Assembly (NCBI GenBank): GCA_033557465.1
Contig: CM066031.1
Location: 1,674,314,800 to 1,674,378,799 of the forward strand
Direction: 5' to 3'
Source of the DNA: Ichthyophis bannanicus
Lineage: Eukaryota > Chordata > Amphibia > Gymnophiona > Ichthyophiidae
DNA: 64,000 nucleotides
The position numbers and the translations under genes are program-made. Shown here one piece after another: positions 11,218 through 21,074 of this stretch. The notes beneath the pieces are model-generated. The model was not told where the DNA came from, made no database searches, and worked only from the letters and a program-made list of their open reading frames with translations. Position 1 is the stretch's first letter. Each line of letters starts with the position of its first letter.

Positions 11218-12234
11218 AGATACCGAACTGATGGACAACGCAGTCTTCGGTCCATTCACATCAGCCGCCTTCACCTCCCAGCACCCTCTAAAGCTTGTGA
11301 TAAGGAAGCTTATCATAGCTCAGGAAGGAGCTATAGTAAAGGTGAAGTGACTCTGAACAAGCAACCTGTCAGTTCTGGTAGAAATAGGAAAACAGAATTT
11401 TCCCATAAAAGACTACCAGTCCCAGAATGCACCAGGTTTCCAACAGCCATTAGAGGAGCTGAAGCGGGGAAACGTGTGTTCAATAAGGAGGGCTATGAGG
11501 TAATCCCCAAGCACTCATCTCAAAGGGCAGGGCCTGATTCAGCACAGCTGAGCTGTGCTAGCGTGGAGCACTCATCAAAGCAGAATAAAGGTAGAGTTTA
11601 TTCTACAGAGAATCATCCTCAGAATCAGCTTGGATATCCCCATCTTGGACAGCTTCATCATCTGGAGGATCATCAGAAGCAGAAGCCAGAGTGGACGGAC
11701 AGAAAGGGCAAGAAACCCTTTGGAAGAAAGAAGAGAAAAGCAATTAGGAGGTCTAAAGGAGTCCAGAGCAGTATGTATACTGGGAGACATTCAAAAGGCC
11801 AGCATACACCATTGTACTGGGGAAAACCAGAGGAGTGGTGCTGCAGAGCTAGGAATCTCCAGACGGTACCTGTGAGGGAGACGACTGCACTTGGAAGGGA
11901 CCCTAGGACCCGTGCCAGAAGGTATGTGAAGAGAGATCCAGTGTCCAGGGATCTGGATTGGAAGGCTGGACATAAGAACTGGACTACATACTGGCCAGGC
12001 TATTTAGAGAGGAACTCTAACAGCAATGAAAGCTCAGGTATGAACACTGATATATGCCCTAGCTATAACCTTGAAAGACAGCAGGGAAACAAGTATTCTC
12101 CTGAGAGTGCTCCATTGAGAGATTCCTCTGTGCCAATCCATGATATTGAACCCATGATTGTTGAAGAAGGGGGAGCGGTGGTAGATACAGGCTGTGAATA
12201 CATGGATTGCTCTCTGTCTAAACTCCTTTGGTAA
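11212..12234 (+). CDS. Unrecognised 340-codon ORF
   Basis: The ORF opens at the broken end of the neighbouring LINE, so its true start may be inside (for example a Met near 11770). The product is polar and basic, with a Lys/Arg cluster (RKGKKPFGRKKRKAIRRSKG) about residues 163-182, many Ser/Gln/Asn, and no signal peptide, membrane segment or motif I recognise. It is followed by a purine-rich tract (12163-12178), and by a segment with AATAAA at 12703 that could be part of an LTR. It may be a gag- or accessory-like ORF of a non-autonomous LTR element. I assign no function. Confidence 0.35.
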   Translation: MRRYRTDGQRSLRSIHISRLHLPAPSKACDKEAYHSSGRSYSKGEVTLNKQPVSSGRNRKTEFSHKRLPVPECTRFPTAIRGAEAGKRVFNKEGYEVIPKHSSQRAGPDSAQLSCASVEHSSKQNKGRVYSTENHPQNQLGYPHLGQLHHLEDHQKQKPEWTDRKGKKPFGRKKRKAIRRSKGVQSSMYTGRHSKGQHTPLYWGKPEEWCCRARNLQTVPVRETTALGRDPRTRARRYVKRDPVSRDLDWKAGHKNWTTYWPGYLERNSNSNESSGMNTDICPSYNLERQQGNKYSPESAPLRDSSVPIHDIEPMIVEEGGAVVDTGCEYMDCSLSKLLW

Positions 12235-12958
12235 TTTACTGTTACAAAGTACAACCACCATCACAAAGAAATACAAACTTGTTCTTTAATCTCCTCAGAA
12301 AAGCTCCTGAGTAGGATTTGAGCCACGCAGTAGAAATTAAGCCAGCTAAGGGGTTTCAGCTGGGTAACTGCTAGCAATTGAGCCTTACCTAATTGCTTGT
12401 GAGCTCTGAGGAAATCACTTCTGAGTCTATGTGTGAAGATATAAGAAGTTAACCTGAAAAGAACAATTTTTCCCTTCTTTGTGGGTTTTGCTTGTTGTTT
12501 GATGCACTGCTAAGAAAATATTAGCTAGAGCCTACAGAAAAGACCAGTTTGTTACCAACCAGGTCTTTATTCTTTTGTTTTGATTGCCTGACAAGTTCAG
12601 CTGTTGTTTTCCTGATTTTGTTTTTCTAAGTTTAACACTGAAAGCAAGTATCCTGTTTTATGTGCTACCAAGCATATCTGTGTTGGGAGAAATAACCCCA
12701 TAAATAAATATCTTATTGGCTTTACACTCAAGCACAACTAATTATTGTGAACGGCTGTGTCTGGTGTGAATGGACTACATTTCCCACAATCCCTTGCCAG
12801 AGCGGAAACCAGATTGCCAAGGGTGAAAGGTAAGAGAGGCTTCAAGGTGTGAGGAGAGTTGATGAAAAACAAGTTTCTCAAGAAGTTTCGAGAGAAAACA
12901 GAGGTTGGAAATAGCAGACTAGGTGGCCCAAATTTTCAAATTTGGGGAACCCCGGACA
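12180..12958 (+). other. Unidentified segment, possible LTR remnant
   Basis: It follows the unknown ORF and a purine-rich tract. It contains AATAAA (12703-12708) and ACTACATTTCCCACAATCC (12774-12792). No partner repeat is present in this window, so an LTR identity is only a possibility. Confidence 0.25.
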
Positions 12959-12961
12959 TAG

Positions 12962-13255
12962 GGATGGAGGAGTAGCCTAGTGGTTTCGGGCAAGGTACTT
13001 CAGGCCGGAAGGTCGGGGGTTCAAATCCCACTAGAGGACAGCAACCTTGGGCCGGAAGGACTGGGGTTTCTAGTCCCACAGGTGCTCCTTGTGGTCTTGG
13101 GCAAGCCACTTAACCCTCCATTGCCCATGTTCCCTGTAAGTATTAGTGTGTGTGTCTCATATCCCCGCGTGTTAAATGTATCCCCCACTTGTGTTGTGAC
13201 CGCTTTGATTGAAGGATAAGGCGGTATACAAAACTGTCTAAATAAAATAAATAAA
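12962..13255 (+). mobile_element. tRNA-derived SINE with LINE-like tail
   Basis: The head has a Pol III A box (TAGCCTAGTGG, 12973-12983) and B box (GGTTCAAATCC-type, 13018-13028), spaced as in tRNA genes. The middle carries the L2/MIR-like phrase cttgggcaagccacttaacc (about 13094-13113). The tail reads ...aaggcggtatacaaaactg and ends in (AAATA)n. The tail resembles the 3' end of the L2-like LINE family at 1266 and 62600, suggesting it uses that LINE's machinery. It sits at the right edge of the foreign block in DIRS copy B. Confidence 0.85.
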
Positions 13256-14649
13256 TAGACATCTTTGCAAGTCAGCTGAATGCCAAACTTCCCCGGTTCT
13301 GTTCCAGAATTCCGGCTCGAGGTTGTCAGGCCAGGGATGCTTTCCTCCTTCATTGGATCAGGACTTCCTGTATGACTTTCCACCCATTCCCCTAATTCCC
13401 AAAACCCTGTTAAAGCTTCAGAGAGACAGAGGTCATATGATCCTCATAGCTCCACATTGGCCCTCAGCAAATGTGGTACCCTCTGCTCCTACATCTCTCT
13501 CAAGCTCCGCCTCTGGAGTTAGGATCTGCTCCAGATCTTCTTTCTCAAGAGGACGGGATGCTGTGGCATCCCAGTCCCCAGTCTCTGCATCTCAGGGCCT
13601 GGTTGCTGAAAGCCTAGAACGTCACGGTCTTAACCTTTCCCAGCAGGTAAAAGATATCCTTCATGCTTCCAGGAAACCTTCCACAAGATGCTCTTATGCA
13701 TTTAAGTGGTTTACCATATGGTGCTTGCAGAAGGGTCTTAACCCTCTTGCGATACCTCTAGAATCATTACTGGAGTACCTCCTTCATTTATCAAATGCAG
13801 GGCTTAAGAACAATTCAGTGAGAGTCCATTTGAGTGCTATTGCAGCTTCTTTCAAGCCTCTAAATGGACAACCTATTTCCTCTCATCCTCTCATAGCGAG
13901 ATTTATGAGAGGCCTTCTTTTAACAAAGCCTCCCATTAAGCCACCACCGGTGGCATGGGACTTAAATCTGGTACTTGGGCAGCTCATGAAACCGCCTTTT
14001 GAACCATTAGCCACTACCTCTTTGAAATTCCTTTCCTGGAAGGTTATCTTTCTCATTGCAATCACATCAGCACGTCGCATCAGTGAACTGCAAGCGTTGG
14101 TGGCTGATCCTCCTTATACAAGGTTCCCTCATGATAAGGTAGTCCTTAGGACTCATCCACACTTAATGCCAAAAGTGGTTTCACCCTTTCATTTAAACCA
14201 AACGGTTTACCTTCCTGTATTCTTTCCAAGGCCTCACGCCTCAAATGCAGAAAGGAACCTTCATGCTTTGGACTGTAAAAGAGCTTTGGCCTTTTACTTG
14301 TAAAGGACACAGCAACATAGAAAATCCTCTTAACTCTTTTGTTGCTTTTGATCCTAGTCATTTGGGACTTTCAGTCTCCAAAAGGACACTGTCCAGCTGG
14401 ATTGCACAGTGTATATCTTTTGCCTATGAGAGTAAGAACCTTCCTCTTGAAGGCCATGTCACAGCTCACAATGTGAGAGCCATGGCAGCCTCAATGGCTC
14501 ATCTTCACTCTGTGTCTATCAACGACATCTGTAGAGCAGCTATTTGGGCTTTGGTACATACCTTCACAGCCCATTACTGCTTAGACAAGGACTCCCGCCG
14601 GGATGCCTTGTTTGGTCAGGCTGTTCTTCAACACCTGTTCCAGACTTAA
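13256..14649 (+). pseudogene. DIRS copy B RT C-terminal region and tyrosine recombinase
   Basis: It starts inside the RT-ORF C-terminal domain (FASQLNAKLPRF, GCQARDAF) and passes into the recombinase frame. 13323-14303 contains QQVKDILHASRKPSTRCSYA, the core-binding domain LLEYLLHLSNAGLKNNSVRV, then FLIAITSARRISELQALVAD with catalytic Arg I. A frameshift near 14300 leads to 14245-14649 with VSKRTLSSWIAQCISFAYES, HNVRAMAASMAHLHSV (HxxR) and HTFTAHYCLDKD with the probable catalytic Tyr. It ends at the stop at 14649. The recombinase is thought to insert the circular cDNA. This copy is inactive because of the frameshift. Confidence 0.87.
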
Positions 14650-14765
14650 TCAACTCCTACCCACCATCCCTGGTAGGATGCCAGTGATCCATGGGGGGAA
14701 GTGGAGCCCTTTCACAAGGGCACACAACTTTCTGGGGCCATCTCCCTGGCATCTGCAGCTAGGGA

Positions 14766-14868
14766 GTCCCCATATGTAAAGACTACATTCCTGCTTGTTC
14801 CTGGAGATAGCATAAGTTACTCACCTGTAACAGGTGATCTCCGGGAACAGCAGGAATTTAGTCTTCAG
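14766..14868 (+). repeat. Internal complementary region of DIRS copy B
   Basis: The first half (ccatatgtaaagac...tcctggagat) is the reverse complement of the left terminus at 7073-7110. The second half (agttactcacctgtaacagg...) is the reverse complement of the right terminus at about 15075-15132. The two are joined at ...ggagatagcataag.... This joined-ends arrangement is the template expected for DIRS circle formation. Confidence 0.85.
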
Positions 14869-14954
14869 AACCCACCCACCTCCCCTAGGAGTTGTATCTT
14901 TCTATCTCTCTATCTCTCTTTCCCTCTCTCTTTTGTCTCAGCTTTAAACTGGGG

Positions 14955-15132
14955 ACAGTTGGGAAAGGTGGGAAGGCAGCACCCAGGCGCTGTGAGATGC
15001 TCCCAAAAGCTTTCCTATTGGATGCTGGGGAGCGTTCCCATGCAGGCGCCATTGATACCAACGATACCCATATGTGAAGACTAAATTCCTGCTGTTCCCG
15101 GAGATCACCTGTTACAGGTAAGTAACTATGCT
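14955..15132 (+). repeat. Right inverted terminal repeat of DIRS copy B
   Basis: It is inverted relative to 7073-7228 and extends about 25 bp further, to ...acctgttacaggtaagtaac. The palindrome is decayed here (ccattgataccaacg against cgtcggtaccgacg at the left end). Confidence 0.85.
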
Positions 15133-15384
15133 AAATTTTACTAAAGGTAAAAATTTGACTTAAGGTACTGTAACTGTGGAAAACTATGCTTCTTTTTCAT
15201 ATTTGTTCAACAAAGCAGAAAAGAACCCCTGAAGTACCAAGGAGACCAGTATGTGCAGGAAGGGCTGCACGCGCTTAGAACTTTACACTAATTCTGAGCT
15301 TTTGTTGCTGAATGATGACTTCACTTGTGTGCTTAATTATATCATGCTTGTCAATGAAAAATGGATCTGCTGCTTGGAATTGTG

Positions 15385-15475
15385 TCAGATATTAGTGACC
15401 AGGACTGGACACTGTAGACAAGCTTCCAGGCTTGACAGACCTTTGGTTTGACCCAACATGGCATATCTTATAGTA
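15385..15475 (+). mobile_element. CR1 3'-end fragment
   Basis: It ends gacctttggtttgacccaac followed by atggcatatcttat, the CR1 3' UTR end seen reversed at 6059 and 42165. Only the last ~90 bp is present. Confidence 0.7.
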
Positions 15476-15580
15476 CTACAAAAGAAAAAGGAGGGGCCCA
15501 CAGAAAGCTGCTCATTAATTCTACAGAGATTACAAAAAATTCTAGGCCAATGGTGTCCGAACTGATCCTTGAAAACCCTA

Positions 15581-15684
15581 AGCCGATCAAGTTTTTAGGA
15601 TATCCGCAAAACGTATATGGAAGTCGTGTATATAAATCTCTTGCATTCATATTTACTGTGGATATCCTAAAAACCTGATTGGCT
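15581..15684. repeat. Short palindromic (MITE-like) repeat
   Basis: Arms at 15581-15605 and 15660-15684 pair as an inverted repeat at 23 of 25 positions, around a 54-bp loop. The inner arm sequence is tttttaggatatcc. It lies about 150 bp from the exon at 15830. The class is unknown. Confidence 0.6.
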
Positions 15685-15808
15685 AAGCGTCTTCCAAAAT
15701 CACTACCATAGTACCTTTAGGAAGGCACTGCACACATCCAGTTTCATTGCACACAAAGGCAACCAATTCTCAGTATCTTTTGTACCATAAAAAGTTCCTT
15801 AGGTATTA

Positions 15809-16479
<671 letters not shown>

Positions 16480-16798
16480 ATTTGGTTTTACCTGCAAATT
16501 TTCTTTCATTGGATCCAACCAGACCAGTCCAGAATGTATGTCAGTCAGCCAGCAGATAGAGACAGAACCAAGAACTATGTGCTTTGCCCCATGAGATGAA
16601 CCGTGCAGCCACCTGCTCACCAGTATTTGTTACCAAGCAAATGGAAACTACTCAAAATTTAACTACTTGGAGAGGAAGTGACTTCACTTGCCCTTGAGCT
16701 CCATGGTGCCAGCAGTATAATTTGCTACAACTGGGTGTTTGCCCTCTTGCTAATGTGCTGAACTGGTGTGTGCTGCTCCCCTAACTTTGGCATTTTGA
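16480..16798 (-). repeat. DIRS-like group I terminal repeat remnant (or LINE 5' UTR)
   Basis: The left part, ttacctgcaaattttctttc followed by gaccagtccaga, resembles the 3' ITR of copy G (ttaccgttaatttcctttcc followed by gaccagcccaga). No coding DNA of that element is adjacent. The rest, up to the LINE ORF1 start at 16799, could be LINE 5' UTR. Confidence 0.45.
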
Positions 16799-17441
16799 AT
16801 GGTGACCAGGAAGAAAGCCTCAGACCTCAAAGGACTTTGCTTATCAGGGCAGTAAAGCAACGCTGCATGGCGATGGCAATATGGCAGCGGGAGAGCTGTG
16901 TGTGGGACTGAAGAGACACGAGTCGCAGCTGGCTGAGTTTGCTGATGTAGACAAGGAAATTTTGCTTAATATCCTGCGCAAGAAAATGCAGGGGGTGGTT
17001 CGAGGAGCTGAAAGCAAAATTCATGGAGGTGAGTGGTAAGATTGCTACATTAGGAGAGGCGGTCCGGGCTGAACTGAAGGAGCTTGGCCAGAAGGTTAAG
17101 GACTGTAACGAAAAAGTGGCTATATTGGAGGAGGAGGAGTTTGTGGTGCAAGAACATCTGGATGTGGAGAGGAAGCACCGAGAGGAGATGGCCCTTAAAA
17201 CTGAAAAGACTGAAAACAGGCAAAGGCGCAATAATTTGCGTATCTGGGGCGTTCCTGAGCCTATTGGTGCAGAGGATTGTGCGAGCATTGCAGTGGAGGT
17301 GTATAAAACATTGTTAAGTTCAGGAGAGAAGGAACCTTGGCTGGAAGATATAAAATTAAATCAGTCTCCTTAGGCCCTGAGACTGCCTTACGTAGAGCAA
17401 CTGCGGGATCTTATCATCAGCCTATATGATTTTGGTACAAA
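16799..17441 (+). pseudogene. L1/Tx1-like LINE ORF1, N-terminal part (interrupted by DIRS copy C)
   Basis: The ATG at 16799 starts MVTRKKASDLKGLCLSG, then an in-frame TAA (probably from CAA). The ORF resumes in shifted frames. 17023-17373 encodes a coiled coil (LGEAVRAELKELGQKVKDCN, VAILEEEEFVVQEHLD), then the RRM-domain start TENRQRRNNLRIWGVPEPIG, typical of L1 ORF1p. After 17373 a further frame reads LYDFGTK, cut by copy C at 17441. The reading resumes at 28349. L1 ORF1p is an RNA-binding chaperone that coats element RNA. Confidence 0.82.
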
Positions 17442-17610
17442 GGAGAAATTAGACCTTACCTGCTAATCGTCTTTTCTTGAGTTTTCTCCGGGCCAGTCCA
17501 GGGAACGATAGGCTTGTCAATCCCCTTCAGCAGCTGAGGACTGTAAACCAAAGTTTTGCTAACAGACTAAGCCACTCCCCCTTGCTGCACTGCTCCAGTC
17601 TCCTATTGTC
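17442..17610 (-). repeat. 3' inverted terminal repeat of DIRS copy C
   Basis: From the outer end ggagaaattagacc, then ttacctgctaatcg and ctccgggccagtccagggaa, it is the inverted copy of 28200-28348 over about 140 bp. The outermost block (to about 17475) is present only at this 3' end and in the internal complementary region. Confidence 0.88.
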
Positions 17611-17899
17611 AAAGCAGCTAATAACGGAACTGTTAAACTAGAAAATAAAGAACCCAAACACTGAGAACTATGCACATTTCCCAAGGTAAAAACCTCACTG
17701 ATAAAACTAAGCAACGGACCGCAAATTTTTGTTGTTGTTTTGAACTCCAACCTCCACGGCCAACTAGAGGGAGCCCCAAAATCCACGCCAACCAGACGCC
17801 CCGCTCTTAAAAGTCATGTAGGACTCCGGTACATGTAGCGTGCTTTACTCAAACAACAAAAAGACCTAGCTGACTCTAGATAAAAAACTTGGGTGGGCC

Positions 17900-17998
17900 C
17901 TGGACTGGCCCGGAGAAAACTCAAGGAAAGACAATTAGCAGGTAAGGTCTAATTTCTCCTTCCTTCTCGTTTCTCCGGGCCAGTCCAGGGAACGATAG
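17900..17998 (-). repeat. Internal complementary region of DIRS copy C
   Basis: The plus strand reads gacaattagcaggtaaggtc, taatttctcc, ttccttctcgtttctccggg: reverse complements of the 3' terminus (17442-17475) and 5' terminus (28348-28320) fused directly at ctcc|ttcc. The fused ends match the actual termini almost exactly. Confidence 0.88.
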
Positions 17999-18017
17999 GG
18001 CAGTACCAAAGCAGTAT

Positions 18018-20874
18018 CTAAAGTTGGGAGGGACCGGCGAGCCCTGCAACTATAGCAGCAGCTCCAACTCTCGCATCCTCCCTGGTGTGAACATCTAATC
18101 TGCAGTGTTTCGTAAAAGTATGCAACGAAGACCAGGTGGCGGCTCTACAAATATCTACCGGAGGAACTGCGGCAAATTCTGCCCAGGATGCCACCTGACC
18201 CTGTGTAGAATGGGCTTTGAGACCCTCTGGAGGCGACCTTCCCTTGGCCTCATACGCCGATATTATGGCCTGCTTTATCCATCTGGAAATGGTCACTTTC
18301 GATGCCGCCATCCCCTTATGCGGCCCTCCGAAAAGAATGAACAATCTATCTGATCTACGGAAAATCTTAGTGGCTTTGAGGTATCTCTTCAACACTCTGC
18401 CGAGATCCAAACTTTTGAGTGCACCATCCATCGGAGAGCCCGTGAGGTTCGAAAACACCGGTAACGACACTGACTGATTTATATGAAAAGCCGAAACTAC
18501 TTTAGGAAGAAAAGAGGGCACCGGACGCAGGACCACCTTCTCCGCCAAAAACTGCAGGTAAGGCTCTCTACACGAAAGCACTTGCAAGTCAGAAATTCTT
18601 CTCGCTGAACATAAGGCGACCAGAAATGCCATTTTCCAGGACAATTCCTTCAACCCCCCCAGACGTCGTCGAGGTAAACGGAGGTTGCGTTAGAGACTCT
18701 AGAACGCTGTTCAAATCCCACGCTGGAACCACCTGGCGTAACGGAGGCTTGAGAATTCCAGCTGCCCAGAAAAAACGTTGTATATCGACATGCGCAGTCA
18801 ACCGACGACCGTGCACTGCACCTCTATAGCGGGCTAAGGCCGCTAAATGAACTTTGAGAGTGTTCAGCGTTAATCCCTTATCCAGACCACTCTGTAGGAA
18901 AGACAAGATGTGTGAGACCGCCGCCGAAAATGGACGAATACTACGTTGCGAACACCAAGTCTCGAACACGCACCATATTCGGACATAGGCCAACGAAGTC
19001 GACCTTCTTCGCGAACCCAACATGGTGGCTATCACCGGAGCTGAGTACCCTTTGCGTCTCAGCCGTTCCCTTTCAAGAGCCAAGCCATAAGCAAGAAGCG
19101 ATCCACCTGCGGCATTAATATCGGACCTTGATTCAAAAGGTTGCAATGGGCCGGTAGGCACCACGGAGAATCCACCAACATTCGAATCAGAACCGCATAC
19201 CACGGCCTTCTGGGCCAATCCGGTGTGACGAGAATCACTCTCCCTACGTGGTTCGCAATGCGTTGGACTACCCGACCGATCAGAGGCCACGGAGGGAACA
19301 CATACAGCAGGAGATCTGCCGGCCAGGGCTGAACGAGTGCATCGAGACCCTCCGACATGCACTCCCTGCGTCTGCTGTAAAAACGAGACACCTTGGCATT
19401 GGACAGAGTAGCCATCAGATCCATCGCCGGAGGCCCCCAGCGCTGGGTAATGCCATGAAACACCGCTGCATTTAGTTCCCACTCTCCGGGATCTAAAAGA
19501 TGTCAACTGAGAAAACCCACCTGCACATTGTCTTTCCCTGCCACATGAGCCACCGACAAGGCTAGGAGATGACTTTCCGCCCAGTTCAGCAGTTGTTGAC
19601 TCTCCTCTAGCAAGGCCGCACTGCCTGTCCCGCCCTGCCGATTGATATATGAGACCGTTGTCGCATTGTCCGAGAAAACCCGGACCGCTCTTCCCTCGAT
19701 CAATGACTGGAAGTGTTGAAGCATGAGACGTACCGCTCTGAGCTCCAACCGATTGATCGAACAAGAGCTTTCTAGCACCGACCATAGTCCCTGCGTCACT
19801 CGAGCCTGACAATGAGCTCCCCAGCCCGATAAGCTGGCGTCTGTGGTGAGCAACACCCAACTTGGCTCTTCCAATGGAACCCCTGCTCGTAGATGATTGG
19901 CGTCCAACCACCAATGTAGACTGAGTCGCACCATTTCTGGACAAACCAACTTTTGAGAGAGAGGCTGAAGCTGAGGAGACCACCTGGACAGCAAGGATTG
20001 CTGCAGAGGCCTCATATGCGCCCTGGCCCACGGAACCAGCTCCAGAGCCGCCGCCATGGACCCCAAGAGCTGCAGGTACTGCCATGCCGAAGGAGCCGGC
20101 TGCTGCAAGAAAGCCTGTACTTGCTGCATGATCTTCAGCACCCTGTTTTCGGGCAGGTACACCGACCCCACTTTTGTGTCGAACAATGCTCCTAGGTACG
20201 TAAGCCGATGTCCCGGGTTCAGCTGACTCTTTGAAAGGTTGACTACCCAACCGAGTTGCTCCAGGTTTTGCACCACTCGAGCAGTCGCTGCTACAGCGTC
20301 CGGAAGAGACCCTGCTCTGATCAACCAATCGTCTAGATAAGGGTGCACTCGAATACCTTCCTTGCGTAGTGACGCAGCTACTACCACCATAACCTTTGTG
20401 AACGTCTGAGGAGCAGTTGCTAAGCCGAATGGCAAGGCTCGAAACTGAAAATGGCCCATGGGCACCACAAACCTCAAAAAACGCTGATGATCTGCTCTGA
20501 TTGGAATGTGCAGATAAGCTTCTGTGAGATCTACAGACGAGAGGAATTCCCCCTGCCTCACTGCTCGAATAACGGATTTGAGCGCCTCCATCCGAAAATG
20601 AGTTATCTTTAAGGAGCGATTTACCTGCTTGAGATCGAGCACGGGCCGAAAAGAACCCTCTTTCTTGGGCACTACGAAATAAATCGAGTATCGACCTAGT
20701 CCGCACTGGTCTTGGGGTACCGGCACCACTGCCTGCAATTGCAATAACCTTCGAAGCATATCGTTGATAGCCTGTTTTTTCTGTTCTGTTCCTGCGGAAG
20801 ACACCATGAAGGCTTCCCGTAATGGGTGCGCAAACTCCAACACATACCCCTCTCGAATGATTTCTAGCACCCAC
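18018..20874 (-). CDS. DIRS copy C tyrosine recombinase ORF, overlapping the RT ORF; one frameshift, active-site residues altered
   Basis: An uninterrupted 761-codon frame (20874-18589) runs through the whole RT-RNase H region in the -1 frame and then encodes the recombinase core-binding domain (RRKGYSAPVIATMLGSRRRS; LSFLQSGLDKGLTLNTLKVH; ILKPPLRQVVPAWDLNSVLE). At a run of seven G (18654-18660) the frame shifts and the catalytic domain continues to 18018: LVALCSARRISDLQVLSCRE with Arg I, then AHSTQGQVASW, where copy H has HSTR. So Arg II of HxxR is Gln here. HTFTKHCRLD has Cys where H, F and B have Tyr, so the enzyme is probably dead. The N-terminal 540 residues are Ser/Gly/Arg-rich and may not be translated. 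Confidence 0.82.
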
Positions 20875-21074
20875 TAGTCTGACGTAATCGCGGTCCAGAC
20901 AGAGAGAAACCCCTGTAATCGATCTCCTACAGGTCTCTCCACCTGGACCAGCCGACCTTCATTGAAGCTTCTTTGCGGGACCCTGCTGAGCATTGAAATA
21001 ACCTCTGCCGAAGCCTCTAGCACCTCGAAAGGATTGATTGCGAGGGCTGAAGCGAGGCTTAGGATAGGAAGCAA
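19059..21074 (-). CDS. DIRS copy C RT-RNase H polyprotein, two nonsense codons
   Basis: One frame runs from about 21074 to 19059, broken only by TAG at 20874-20876 (CAG in relatives) and TGA at 19503-19505 (CGA in relatives). RT blocks: WVLEIIREGYVLEFAHPLRE, YFVVPKKEGSFRPVLDLKQV, LSSVDLTEAYLHIPI with catalytic Asp, FRALPFGLATAPQTFTKVMV, HPYLDDWLIRAG (YLDD at 20328-20339). RNase H: LTTDASLSGWGAHC, RLELRAV and VFSDNATTVSYINRQ supply Asp, Glu, Asp. The C-terminal domain (DLMATLSNAKVSRF; VFPPWPLIGRVV; VTPDWPRRPWYAVL) sits where DIRS elements carry a methyltransferase-like region; I cannot confirm that assignment. It overlaps the gag end and the recombinase frame. Confidence 0.9.

Larger units (their letters stand above)
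7073..15132 (+). mobile_element. DIRS retrotransposon copy B (group II), near full span, internally disrupted
   Basis: In order: left ITR 7073-7228, gag 7444-9171, RT 9174-10146, foreign DNA 10147-13255, RT C-terminal region and recombinase 13256-14649, internal complementary region 14766-14868, and right ITR to 15132. Compared with copy F, about 640 bp of RT/RNase H coding DNA is missing where the foreign DNA sits, so that event also deleted sequence. Its ends are inverted copies of each other, the DIRS hallmark. Confidence 0.9.

Noticed and set aside
12962..13035. Functional tRNA gene
   Set aside because: Only A and B box similarity; the cloverleaf is degraded and the unit continues into a LINE-like tail, so it is a SINE head.
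13323..14649. Phage- or integron-type integrase
   Set aside because: The tyrosine recombinase is linked to RT, gag and inverted terminal repeats of DIRS type and is present in many copies.
19059..19463. Firm call of a DNA methyltransferase domain
   Set aside because: The region is where DIRS elements are reported to carry a Dam-like domain and has an FPPW motif, but I cannot confirm the catalytic motif by eye.
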